DNA of 6,734 bases, from positions 1 through 6,734 of the forward strand of contig JABMRW010000032.1 in assembly GCA_013202445.1 (NCBI GenBank), read 5' to 3'. This DNA is from Deltaproteobacteria bacterium. GTDB taxonomy: Bacteria > Chloroflexota > Dehalococcoidia > Dehalococcoidales > BS750m-G39. The position numbers were made by a program, and so were the translations under genes. Shown here one piece after another: positions 1 to 5,295 of the stretch. The notes under the pieces were generated by a model that was not told the DNA's origin, ran no database searches, and saw only the letters and a program-made list of their open reading frames with translations. Each line of letters starts with the position of its first letter. The stretch's first letter is position 1.

Positions 1-55
1 CCCTCGATCTCCAGGGCCACAACCTGGCGCCTTAGACCACTTGGCTACACTCACC
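1..55 (-). tRNA. tRNA-His (GTG), partial, cut by the window edge
   Basis: On the minus strand the sequence gives an extended acceptor 5' strand GGTGAGTG, including the extra G(-1) typical of tRNA-His, then TA, a D stem GCC/GGC, and an anticodon stem CCAGG/CCTGG around the 7-nt loop TTGTGGC. The anticodon GTG (complement of 18-20) reads histidine codons. The 3' part of the T arm and acceptor stem lies outside the window. A promoter-like sequence lies just upstream. Confidence 0.88.
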
Positions 56-72
56 ATGGCGCAAGTATAGCT

Positions 73-101
73 ATTATAGTAAAAAATGGCCTGGCTTTCA
101 A
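73..101 (-). promoter_or_regulatory. Promoter of tRNA-His
   Basis: Reading the minus strand, TTGAAA (96-101) and a perfect TATAAT (73-78) are separated by 17 nt. The predicted transcription start lies about 10 nt before the tRNA 5' end. It sits immediately after the smr stop codon, so the tRNA can be transcribed independently of that gene. Confidence 0.6.
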
Positions 102-104
102 TGA

Positions 105-359
105 TTACTTGTGGCTTAGCTCAACTACGGTGACGCCGGCGCCGCCTTCCCCAGAGATGCCTGGCCGGTAAGAGTCGACCAGGGGGTGCTTGTCCATTGT
201 CTTCCTGACGGCCTGGCGCAGGGTTCCCGTTCCCTTGCCGTGGATTATCCTCACCTGGTAGAAGCCGGCCATGAAGGCGTCGTTGAGGTATTTATCGAGC
301 ATGGGCAGTGCCTCGTCCAGGGTGAGATGGCGCAGGTGCAGTTCGTCTGAGACTGTCAT
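105..359 (-). CDS. Small stand-alone Smr-domain protein (MutS2 C-terminal type)
   Basis: The 84-residue product is essentially one Smr (small MutS-related) domain. It carries the LHLRHLTLDEAL segment at residues 7-18, corresponding to the family's LDLRG motif with His in place of the usual Gly, and the hallmark HGKGTGTLR at 40-48. The C-terminal GEGGAGVTVVEL resembles the end of MutS2. Smr domains are known as nucleases or nucleic-acid binders, and in MutS2 they act on branched DNA or collided ribosomes. Here the MutS2 ATPase part is absent, so the role is unknown. The ATG at 357-359 is the only good start. No clear Shine-Dalgarno precedes it, and a -10-like box lies only about 10 nt upstream, so the mRNA may be nearly leaderless. 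tRNA-His follows about 50 nt downstream. Confidence 0.85.
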   Translation of the reverse strand: MTVSDELHLRHLTLDEALPMLDKYLNDAFMAGFYQVRIIHGKGTGTLRQAVRKTMDKHPLVDSYRPGISGEGGAGVTVVELSHK

Positions 360-369
360 ATCTCTAGCG

Positions 370-375
370 ATTGTA
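370..375 (-). promoter_or_regulatory. Possible extended -10 box of the Smr gene
   Basis: The minus strand reads TGC-TACAAT, an extended -10 form. The -35 region is poor, with only TTTTGT-like sequence 16-18 nt upstream. The predicted start site would fall about 4-5 nt before the ATG at 359. Confidence 0.4.
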
Positions 376-446
376 GCATAAGTCGGGGGGCGACAAAAAC
401 GATACTATAGAAAATGGGGAAACAATTCGAGGGTGGGGGAGAGTGG

Positions 447-524
447 GATTTGTTTTTAGCGTTATGGTAAATACGATGGGATTTTTGGGGGATGTAGATT
501 TGTTTTGAATTATCGTTATGGTAA
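447..524. repeat. Two degenerate direct repeats of about 50 bp
   Basis: GATTTGTTTT occurs at 447-456 and 497-506. CGTTATGGTAA occurs at 460-470 and 514-524, with G-rich sequence after each. A weaker third echo (GGTTTTTAGCG...TTTTACG) lies at about 543-564. The spacing of 50-54 bp suggests an eroded tandem duplication. Confidence 0.55.
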
Positions 525-564
525 GTTTGGGGGGTATTGTCTGGTTTTTAGCGTGGGTTTTACG

Positions 565-688
565 TCCCACCCACCCACCCAAAAGAGGTGAGACCTCTAT
601 TAATTCTCTTTTACGGGGGTTTCTCTTCCCACCCTCCCGCCCTACAGAAGTGATACTTCTATCAGTTTCTTTTTTAGGGGTGGGGTTT
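565..688. repeat. Tandem pair of 62-bp C-run/hairpin repeat units
   Basis: Unit 1 is 565-626 and unit 2 is 627-688, in register at exactly 62 bp. Each starts with T followed by four CCC runs with 1-nt spacers (A,A,A in unit 1; A,T,G in unit 2). A 3-nt-loop hairpin follows (AGAGGT-GAG-ACCTCT at 584-598; AGAAGT-GAT-ACTTCT at 646-660), then a T-rich tract and a G-run. The fourth stem pair is G-C in one unit and A-T in the other, so pairing is preserved. The same unit recurs at 6689-6734. Confidence 0.75.
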
Positions 689-733
689 AAGAGGGGGGGA
701 GGTTGATAAATAAAAGATTAGGGCGGGTGGGAA
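626..733. repeat. Segment of about 108 bp with inverted C-run/G-run ends (MITE-like, tentative)
   Basis: The left end, TTCCCACCCTCCCGCCCTA (626-644), is matched in inverted orientation by TAGGGCGGGTGGGAA (719-733), whose reverse complement TTCCCACCCGCCCTA lacks one four-base CCCT unit. This could be a small non-autonomous element or two repeat copies in opposite orientation. No target-site duplication is evident. Confidence 0.4.
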
Positions 734-761
734 AAGATATAAATGGGGGTGGGGATGACTT

Positions 762-1403
762 CTAGGGTTTGCGGTAGAAGATATCCAGGTTTTTTACCTT
801 TTTCACCCCTTTGAGCGATGAAGCCAGAGCCAGCAGGATGTTGGTGATAATCTGTTTGGGGAAGACGGTCAGGACGATGGGGGTGTGGTTTACGTAGAGG
901 GAGAGCCGCTCCCGCTGGGGTTTAAGAAAACCCTTTTCCAGGAGGTCGGCGATGCCTTTAGTATCCTCTAATGAGAATTGCCGGGTCTTGGTCTCCAGCG
1001 GCTCGTCGGTGGCGATGGCGATGAGCTTCCTGGCATCGGGGAGGAGGGGGCCGGACTGCTTACGGTGAACCTCTATCTTGGGGGCATCGCCCTGGCTGAA
1101 GCCTTCGGCCAGTATAATGTCGTAGTCTTCACCCAGCAGGTAGGCTATCTGCTCAAAGCTGGGTTCGCTGCTGAGTGGCTTGATTAGCACCAGCTTATCG
1201 GAGGAGCTGATTACGGCCGCTTCGCTGCCGGCTTGGATGTGGCGCCAGCTGTCCTTGCCCGGCTCGTCAAAGGATGACTCCTGGGGGGCGTGCTTTACCG
1301 TCGCCACTCTATAGCCCCGGGATTTAAGCTCGGCAATGAGCTTTTCCAGAAGGGTGGTCTTGCCCGACTCCGATTTACCGACAATAGATACTATGGGCGG
1401 CAT
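762..1403 (-). CDS. mobB: Molybdopterin-guanine dinucleotide biosynthesis adapter protein MobB
   Basis: The 213-residue P-loop GTPase-like protein begins MPPIVSIVG and has Walker A GKSESGKT at residues 9-16. It then shows the family's VATVKHAP segment and the DIILAEGFSQGDAPKIEVHR segment. In the known family, MobB binds GTP and assists MobA in attaching GMP to molybdopterin to form the bis-MGD cofactor of DMSO-reductase-family Mo/W enzymes. A C-terminal extension (about 165-213, LSLYVNHTPIVLTVF...) resembles the small extra domain found in many MobB proteins. The ATG at 1403 has AGAGGTG 6 nt upstream and a good promoter. mobA is not adjacent; the gene stands alone, divergent from the DUF134 operon. 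It ends in TAG, followed by repeat DNA with no obvious hairpin terminator. Confidence 0.92.
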   Translation of the reverse strand: MPPIVSIVGKSESGKTTLLEKLIAELKSRGYRVATVKHAPQESSFDEPGKDSWRHIQAGSEAAVISSSDKLVLIKPLSSEPSFEQIAYLLGEDYDIILAEGFSQGDAPKIEVHRKQSGPLLPDARKLIAIATDEPLETKTRQFSLEDTKGIADLLEKGFLKPQRERLSLYVNHTPIVLTVFPKQIITNILLALASSLKGVKKVKNLDIFYRKP

Positions 1404-1441
1404 TAGGCACCTCTTTTCCTTTCGGGGTTTTCAGGTTCACT

Positions 1442-1470
1442 AATATAGCACGCCGCCGGTATGCTGTCAA
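1442..1470 (-). promoter_or_regulatory. Promoter of mobB
   Basis: On the minus strand a perfect TTGACA (1465-1470) is followed after 17 nt by TATATT (1442-1447), preceded by TGC (extended -10). The predicted start is near 1435, about 32 nt before the ATG. Nearly the same extended -10 (GTGCTATATT) occurs in the promoter of the CAT tRNA. Confidence 0.75.
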
Positions 1471-1488
1471 AGAGTTCGCCCGGAGACA

Positions 1489-1517
1489 TTGACTCCTTTG
1501 ACACCGTTTGCTATGAT
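1489..1517 (+). promoter_or_regulatory. Promoter of the DUF134-NifX-Mrp operon
   Basis: TTGACT (1489-1494) and TATGAT (1512-1517) are separated by 17 nt, with TG at 1509-1510 giving an extended -10. A second -35-like TTGACA lies at 1498-1503 but has no properly spaced -10. The expected start site (about 1523-1525) lies inside the palindrome at 1518-1541. Confidence 0.7.
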
Positions 1518-1541
1518 AATAATGAGCATATGCTCATTATT
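1518..1541. promoter_or_regulatory. 24-bp perfect palindrome, probable operator of the DUF134 operon
   Basis: The left arm AATAATGAGCAT (1518-1529) is the exact reverse complement of the right arm (1530-1541), with no spacer. It begins at the base after the -10 box and covers the predicted transcription start, the classic place for a repressor site. No T-run follows, so it does not look like a terminator. The obvious candidate ligand is the helix-turn-helix DUF134 protein encoded 20 bp downstream, which would mean autoregulation; this is inference. Confidence 0.7.
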
Positions 1542-1561
1542 CGTAAAGGAAGTGTGTAGAT

Positions 1562-1888
1562 ATGCCCAGACCGCCAAAGTGCCGCCGGGTGGCTTTCCTG
1601 CCGGGGGCGACCTACTTTAAGCCGGCCGGTATACCGATGAGAGTGCTTGAAGAGGTCCGCCTTTCCGTGGAAGAGGCCGAGGCGATACGCCTTAAAGACC
1701 TGGAAGGGCTGGCACAGGCGCCGAGCGCCGAGAGGATGAATATCTCCCGCCCCACCTTCCAGAGAGTGCTGGCCTCGGCGCGGCGGAAAATAGCCGACGT
1801 CCTGCTTAACGGCAAGGCGGTGAGAATAGAGGGCGGCAATTTTGAGGTAGCGCCGCCCGGAGTTGTCAGAAGGAGGTATAAAACATGA
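1562..1888 (+). CDS. DUF134/UPF0251 helix-turn-helix protein, putative regulator
   Basis: The 108-residue product starts MPRPPKCRRVAFLPGATYFKPAGIP, the typical N-terminus of the DUF134 family. It continues VRLSVEEAEAIRLKDLEGL (about 30-48) and a sigma-70 region-4-like helix-turn-helix around 49-75 (AERMNISRPTFQRVLASARRKIAD). The family is presumed to be DNA-binding, with no well-established ligand; the conserved Cys7 might sense metal or redox state (inference). The ATG at 1562 has AAAGGA ending 11 nt upstream. Its stop overlaps the next start as ATGA, so translation is coupled. It is the first gene of the operon and lies just behind a perfect palindrome, fitting an autoregulator. Confidence 0.85.
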   Translation: MPRPPKCRRVAFLPGATYFKPAGIPMRVLEEVRLSVEEAEAIRLKDLEGLAQAPSAERMNISRPTFQRVLASARRKIADVLLNGKAVRIEGGNFEVAPPGVVRRRYKT

Positions 1889-2277
1889 AAATCGCGATTG
1901 TAACCGAGGAGGGTAGCACCGTCAGCCAGCACTTCGGCCGGGCGCCGCTTTATTTGGTGCTAACGGTAGAAGATGGTAAGATTACGGCTAAGGAAACACG
2001 GGAAAAGGCCGGACACCACACCTTTGGCGGCGGCCAACACGAAACCCAAGGCGAAAAACACGGCTGTGGCCGTGGCGCGCCGGCCCGGCATGCCCGTATG
2101 GCGGAGACTATCTCCGATTGTCAGGTGCTTATCGCCGGGGGGATGGGTGAGGGTGCCTACAGCAACCTGAAGGGCCTCAACATCGAGCCGGTGGTCACCG
2201 ATGTCCGGAGCATTGATGAGGCGGTAAAGCTTTACCTGGACGGTGAGCTGCCCAACCTCAAGGAAAGATTGCACTAG
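1885..2277 (+). CDS. NifX/NifB-type dinitrogenase iron-molybdenum cofactor-binding-like protein (MTH1175 family)
   Basis: The 130-residue protein opens MKIAIVTEEGSTVSQHFGRA, the signature of small Fe-Mo-cofactor-binding-like proteins. It has VLIAGGMGEGAYSNL at about 81-95 and IEPVVTDVRSIDEAVKLYLDGEL at 100-122. The middle has a His/Cys patch (H44, H45, H52, H59, C61, H69) and C79, a possible metal or Fe-S site. Such proteins are known to bind metal-sulfur clusters and commonly sit next to Mrp ATPases, as in the orange protein (ORP) clusters of sulfate reducers. No nitrogenase genes are visible, so the name should not imply nitrogen fixation. A strong AAGGAGGT lies 7 nt before the ATG, which overlaps the DUF134 stop by 4 bp. 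Confidence 0.87.
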   Translation: MKIAIVTEEGSTVSQHFGRAPLYLVLTVEDGKITAKETREKAGHHTFGGGQHETQGEKHGCGRGAPARHARMAETISDCQVLIAGGMGEGAYSNLKGLNIEPVVTDVRSIDEAVKLYLDGELPNLKERLH

Positions 2278-2290
2278 AAGGAGGAATCTC

Positions 2291-3307
2291 TTGCCCACGA
2301 AAAAGCAGGTAGTAGATAGCCTGGAGAAGATACTGGTGCCTGATGTCGGGCGCAGCCTGGTGAGCATGAATTTAGCCCGGAAGGTTAACGTGACCGACGG
2401 TAAGGTTGAGGTGGCCCTGGGTTCGACCGCCCTGGCACCGGCTGTCCAGGAGTTGCTTAAGGCCAGGGTTGAAGAGGCCGTCGGTAAGATTAGCGGGGTG
2501 AAGGCGGTAAATGTCAGCTTTGCCGATGGCAAGCCCAAAGACTTGAACCAGATAGGCCATATTATAGCCGTTATGAGCGGCAAGGGTGGGGTGGGTAAAT
2601 CGCTGGTGGCCGGATTGGCGGCTATAGCTCTGCAGCGGCAGGGCTATGAGGTCGGCATTATGGATGCCGACATTACCGGCGCCAGTATCCCCAAGATGTT
2701 CGGCATCGAGGCCAGGCCGGCTGGCAGCGAGACCGGCATTCTGCCGGTGCTGTCCCGTTCCGGAATAGAGGTCATGTCCATCAACCTTCTTCTCCCCAGC
2801 GAGGATGACGCCGTTATCTGGCGCGGCCCGCTCATCGCGCGGGCGATTACCCAGTTCTGGGAGGAGGTGCTGTGGGGCAGGCTGGACTATTTGATTATTG
2901 ATTTGCCGCCGGGCACCGCCGACGCTCCCCTGACCGTGATGCAGACCCTGCCGGTATCGGGGGTAATCATCGTCTTTACGCCGCAGGATTTGACCGCCAT
3001 GATTGTCAGGAAGGCGGTGAACATGGCTCAGAAGATGGACAAGCGGGTTCTGGGCGTAGTGGAGAACATGAGCTACCTTTATGTGCCTGAGATAGACAAG
3101 AAAATCGAGGTATTCGGCAGGAGCCGGGGCGAGGAGATGGCTACGACGGTCGGGGCGCCGCTGCTGGGGCAGATACCTATCGACCCGGCGCTGGCTCAAC
3201 TCTGCGACGAGGGCAATATCGAGCGCTACGACGCCGATGTGGTGGGGAGCCTGGGGGAAGCTCTGGCCCGGTTGGTGCCGGTGGAGAAAAAGAAAAAGGC
3301 GGGCTAG
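2291..3307 (+). CDS. mrp: Mrp/ApbC-type P-loop ATPase (Fe-S cluster carrier family), TTG start
   Basis: The 338-residue protein has an N-terminal MIP18/DUF59-like domain (about 3-77) and an Mrp/NBP35 ATPase domain. The ATPase has the deviant Walker A SGKGGVGKS at 96-104, GIMDADITGASIP at about 122-134, Walker B-like LIIDLPPGT at 201-209 and VENMSY at 257-262. Family members carry or assemble Fe-S clusters. The usual CPxC pair after ENMSY is replaced by LYVPEIDKK, and only one Cys remains (about 305), so canonical dimer-bridging cluster binding looks impossible. I chose TTG at 2291 because AAGGAGG (2278-2284) lies 6 nt upstream and the DUF59 fold starts right after it. The upstream ATG at 2243 lies inside the previous gene. 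The NifX-like gene ends 13 bp before this start. Confidence 0.88.
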   Translation: MPTKKQVVDSLEKILVPDVGRSLVSMNLARKVNVTDGKVEVALGSTALAPAVQELLKARVEEAVGKISGVKAVNVSFADGKPKDLNQIGHIIAVMSGKGGVGKSLVAGLAAIALQRQGYEVGIMDADITGASIPKMFGIEARPAGSETGILPVLSRSGIEVMSINLLLPSEDDAVIWRGPLIARAITQFWEEVLWGRLDYLIIDLPPGTADAPLTVMQTLPVSGVIIVFTPQDLTAMIVRKAVNMAQKMDKRVLGVVENMSYLYVPEIDKKIEVFGRSRGEEMATTVGAPLLGQIPIDPALAQLCDEGNIERYDADVVGSLGEALARLVPVEKKKKAG

Positions 3308-3361
3308 ATTGCGCCTGCCTTAAAAGTCTGCTTAGACCGCTGGCTGGCTGAATTTATGAGT

Positions 3362-3390
3362 ACCGGGTGGTAAAAAACCGGGGGTAAAAA
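3362..3390. repeat. 15-bp tandem duplication behind the CAT tRNA, possible termination region
   Basis: ACCGGGTGGTAAAAA (3362-3376) is followed directly by ACCGGGGGTAAAAA (3377-3390). On the minus strand this gives two T-runs immediately after the tRNA 3' end (GTTCTTTTTACC...), which could end tRNA transcription. No strong hairpin is seen, and no convincing terminator for the Mrp operon appears in 3308-3394. Confidence 0.4.
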
Positions 3391-3394
3391 GAAC

Positions 3395-3466
<72 letters not shown>

Positions 3467-3475
3467 ACCGGCAAA

Positions 3476-3505
3476 AATATAGCACGCTTTGATTTATAGT
3501 GTCAA
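3476..3505 (-). promoter_or_regulatory. Promoter of the CAT tRNA, overlapping the tupC stop codon
   Basis: The minus strand reads TTGACA (3500-3505), 18 nt, then TATATT (3476-3481) with TGC directly before it (extended -10). The -35 box includes the tupC TGA stop (3502-3504). The predicted start is a few bases before the tRNA 5' end. No terminator is visible between tupC and the tRNA, so read-through from the tup operon is also possible. Confidence 0.7.
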
Positions 3506-4590
3506 TTCCAGCGCTTAAGAACGTGCACCGCGGTGGCTTTAAAAGTGGCGTAGACCCTGTTACCAACCGCCAGATTGAGGTCCCGGGCTGAGCGCCTGGT
3601 GACTACGGTTAAGAGGGGGAAGCCGCAGGCTAGTTCAACCCTGACCAGCGCCCCTACCGGGAATATCCTGGTTATACTGCCCTCAAAGGTGTTGCGGGCG
3701 CTGCTGGCGTCCTTGTGGAGGGCCAGGGTGACATCTTCGGGGCGGATAAGGGCATGGACTTCGGCGCCGATGCCGTGTTCCGAGATTGCCTGGATGATAC
3801 TGCCGCCGACATCAATGCCGACCAGCTCGTTGTCCCGGCTGGCTATTACCCCGCCCAGGATATTGCCGATGCCGACCAGCTCGGCGACCCTGGTGTTTTG
3901 GGGGGTGCTGAATATATCGTTGGGGCTGCCCGTCTGGAGCAGTTCGCCGTTAATTATCACCCCTATCCGGCCGGCGAGGCGCTGTCCCTGCGACATATCG
4001 TGGGTGGCCATCACCACCGTTGTCTTTTGCTCACCGATGATGTGCGCCAGCACCTCCTCTATCCTGGCGGTGGAGACGGGGTCGAGGTTGGCCGTGGGCT
4101 CGTCGAGAAAGAGCACCTCGGGGGCTATCGCCAGCGCCCGGGCGATGGCTACCAGCTGCGTTTCGCCACCGGAGAGAGTGCGGGCGTTACGGTTTGCGTA
4201 TCCGGTCATGCCCACCAGCTCCAGAGCACTGTTCACTCTTTGGCTGACAGTGGCCTCCTTTTCCTTTCTCCATTTAAGCCCGCAGGCGATATTATCAGAG
4301 ACGCTCATGTTGAAGACTACCGGTTTCTGCAGCACGAAAGACATGCGGCGGCGCGCCTGAAGGCGCAGGTGTTTGCCGGCGGTTACCTCCATGCCGTCAA
4401 AGTAGATGCGCCCCGAGGCCGGCGTTTCCAGCAGGTCAAGCAGGCGGAGCAGGGTGGTCTTGCCGGCGCCGGTGGGGCCGATGAGAGCCAGAACTTCACC
4501 CTGGTCAACCTTGAGGCTGATATTCTTAATAATGTCTTGCTTGCCGTATTTCTGGGTGATATTAACCGTTTCTATTAAAGCCATGCTCAT
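3502..4590 (-). CDS. tupC: Tungstate ABC transporter, ATP-binding protein TupC
   Basis: The 362-residue protein has an ABC ATPase domain (about 1-240) and a C-terminal TOBE-like domain (about 290-355). Visible motifs are Walker A GPTGAGKT at 38-45, Q-loop Q88, signature LSGGE at 139-143, Walker B VLFLDEP at 159-165 and H-loop His197. It would hydrolyse ATP at the inner membrane face to drive oxyanion import through TupB. The TOBE-like domain in molybdate/tungstate/sulfate importers often serves regulatory oxyanion binding. The ATG at 4590 overlaps the tupB stop as ATGA, implying translational coupling. A second Met two codons later is an alternative start. Specificity for tungstate comes mainly from the TupA neighbour; the ATPase alone could be annotated only as molybdate/tungstate type. 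Confidence 0.9.
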   Translation of the reverse strand: MSMALIETVNITQKYGKQDIIKNISLKVDQGEVLALIGPTGAGKTTLLRLLDLLETPASGRIYFDGMEVTAGKHLRLQARRRMSFVLQKPVVFNMSVSDNIACGLKWRKEKEATVSQRVNSALELVGMTGYANRNARTLSGGETQLVAIARALAIAPEVLFLDEPTANLDPVSTARIEEVLAHIIGEQKTTVVMATHDMSQGQRLAGRIGVIINGELLQTGSPNDIFSTPQNTRVAELVGIGNILGGVIASRDNELVGIDVGGSIIQAISEHGIGAEVHALIRPEDVTLALHKDASSARNTFEGSITRIFPVGALVRVELACGFPLLTVVTRRSARDLNLAVGNRVYATFKATAVHVLKRWN

Positions 4591-5273
4591 CTCTGCTGAA
4601 TCCGGTTCAGCCCTATATTTATTACCAGGGCGACGAAGATAAGAATCATGCCCAGCGCCAGCGCCAGTTCCAGGTCACCCTTGGAGGTTTCCAGTGAGAT
4701 GGCGGTGGTGATGGTGCGGGTAAAGCCCCTGATGTTGCCCCCGACCATGAGGGAGAGGCCGACCTCGGAAATCGCCCGCCCGAAGCCCATTATCAGCCCG
4801 GCCAGCACGCCGAACCTGGCTTCCCTGAAAGTGATAACCGACATCTGGAAGCCCGAGGCACCGAGGGATACGGCGGTATCGGTGATGGCTTTGTCGGTGG
4901 CGCTGAGGGCGGAGATAATCAGCCCCAGCATCAGCGGGGTTATCAGTACTACCTGTCCGACTACCATGACGGCGGGGCTGAACATGATGCCGAACCCTCC
5001 CAGCGGGCCGGCGCTGGAGAAGAGGACGAAGACGAAAAGCCCGACGGCTACCGTGGGCAGGCTGAACAGCGTCTGGATGATATTTATCAGCGTCCGCTTG
5101 CCGGGGAAGCGGTTGAAATGGATAACCGCCCCCAGCGGCAGGCATATCAGGGCGGCAATGACCGAGGAGGTCGCCGATATTGCCAGCGACCTCCCCGCTA
5201 TCTGCATGACCTCGGGGTCAAAAGCTATGATTAGTTTGACGGCGGTTACCAGTGCTTCCCAAAGCTCGGTCAA
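4587..5273 (-). CDS. tupB: Tungstate ABC transporter permease TupB, TTG start
   Basis: The 228-residue protein is very hydrophobic, with about five or six membrane segments (for example around 28-48, 60-85, 95-115, 150-170 and 200-222). The cytoplasmic coupling (EAA-like) loop is the stretch DTAVSLGASGFQMSVITFREARFGVLAGLIMGFGRAISEVG, with the conserved Gly in LGAS. It forms the membrane channel for oxyanion import together with TupA and TupC. The start is TTG (complement of 5271-5273), because an in-frame stop lies three codons upstream and no ATG occurs before the first membrane segment. A moderate GAGG lies about 10 nt upstream. The gap to tupA is 22 bp, and the stop overlaps the tupC ATG. 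Confidence 0.9.
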   Translation of the reverse strand: MTELWEALVTAVKLIIAFDPEVMQIAGRSLAISATSSVIAALICLPLGAVIHFNRFPGKRTLINIIQTLFSLPTVAVGLFVFVLFSSAGPLGGFGIMFSPAVMVVGQVVLITPLMLGLIISALSATDKAITDTAVSLGASGFQMSVITFREARFGVLAGLIMGFGRAISEVGLSLMVGGNIRGFTRTITTAISLETSKGDLELALALGMILIFVALVINIGLNRIQQR

Positions 5274-5295
5274 TTTAGTTTAACCTCAGATATGG

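Larger units (their letters stand above)
376..760. other. Non-coding, repeat-rich intergenic region
   Basis: No credible gene is present. The short open frames here are low-complexity translations of G- or C-runs. The left half (about 415-560) is G/T-rich on the plus strand with short direct repeats. The middle (565-688) has two 62-bp C-run/hairpin units. The right part (676-756) has G-runs and an inverted copy of the C-run motif. The region lies downstream of mobB and upstream of the Smr gene. Confidence 0.7.

Noticed and set aside
565..688. CRISPR-like array
   Set aside because: Two abutting degenerate 62-bp units without unique spacers; similarity runs through the whole unit, and no cas genes are visible.
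364..706. Small open frames in the intergenic region (364-582 minus and 518-706 plus)
   Set aside because: They are translations of G/C-run repeats rich in Pro, Gly, Thr and Ser, with no supported start or homology.
1518..1541. Palindrome read as an intrinsic terminator
   Set aside because: It is AT-rich, lacks a loop and a following T-run, and lies between a -10 box and the gene it precedes.
2243..2290. ATG start for the Mrp gene, 16 codons upstream
   Set aside because: It lies inside the NifX-like gene, its first 16 residues do not fit the DUF59 domain, and a strong Shine-Dalgarno fits the TTG at 2291.
1960..2583. Minus-strand open frames opposite the NifX-like and Mrp genes (also 2372-3199)
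   Set aside because: Shadows of well-supported genes; low-complexity translations with no ribosome-binding site.
1885..3307. Nitrogen-fixation operon
   Set aside because: The NifX-like fold is widespread outside nitrogenase systems, and no nifHDK, nifE, nifN or nifB genes are present here.
3308..3361. Terminator for the Mrp operon at GTCT-GCTT-AGAC
   Set aside because: A 4-bp stem with no T-run is too weak to call.
3715..4578. Long plus-strand open frames opposite tupC (also 3575-4360)
   Set aside because: They mirror a clearly recognisable ABC ATPase on the minus strand, and their translations show no family motif.
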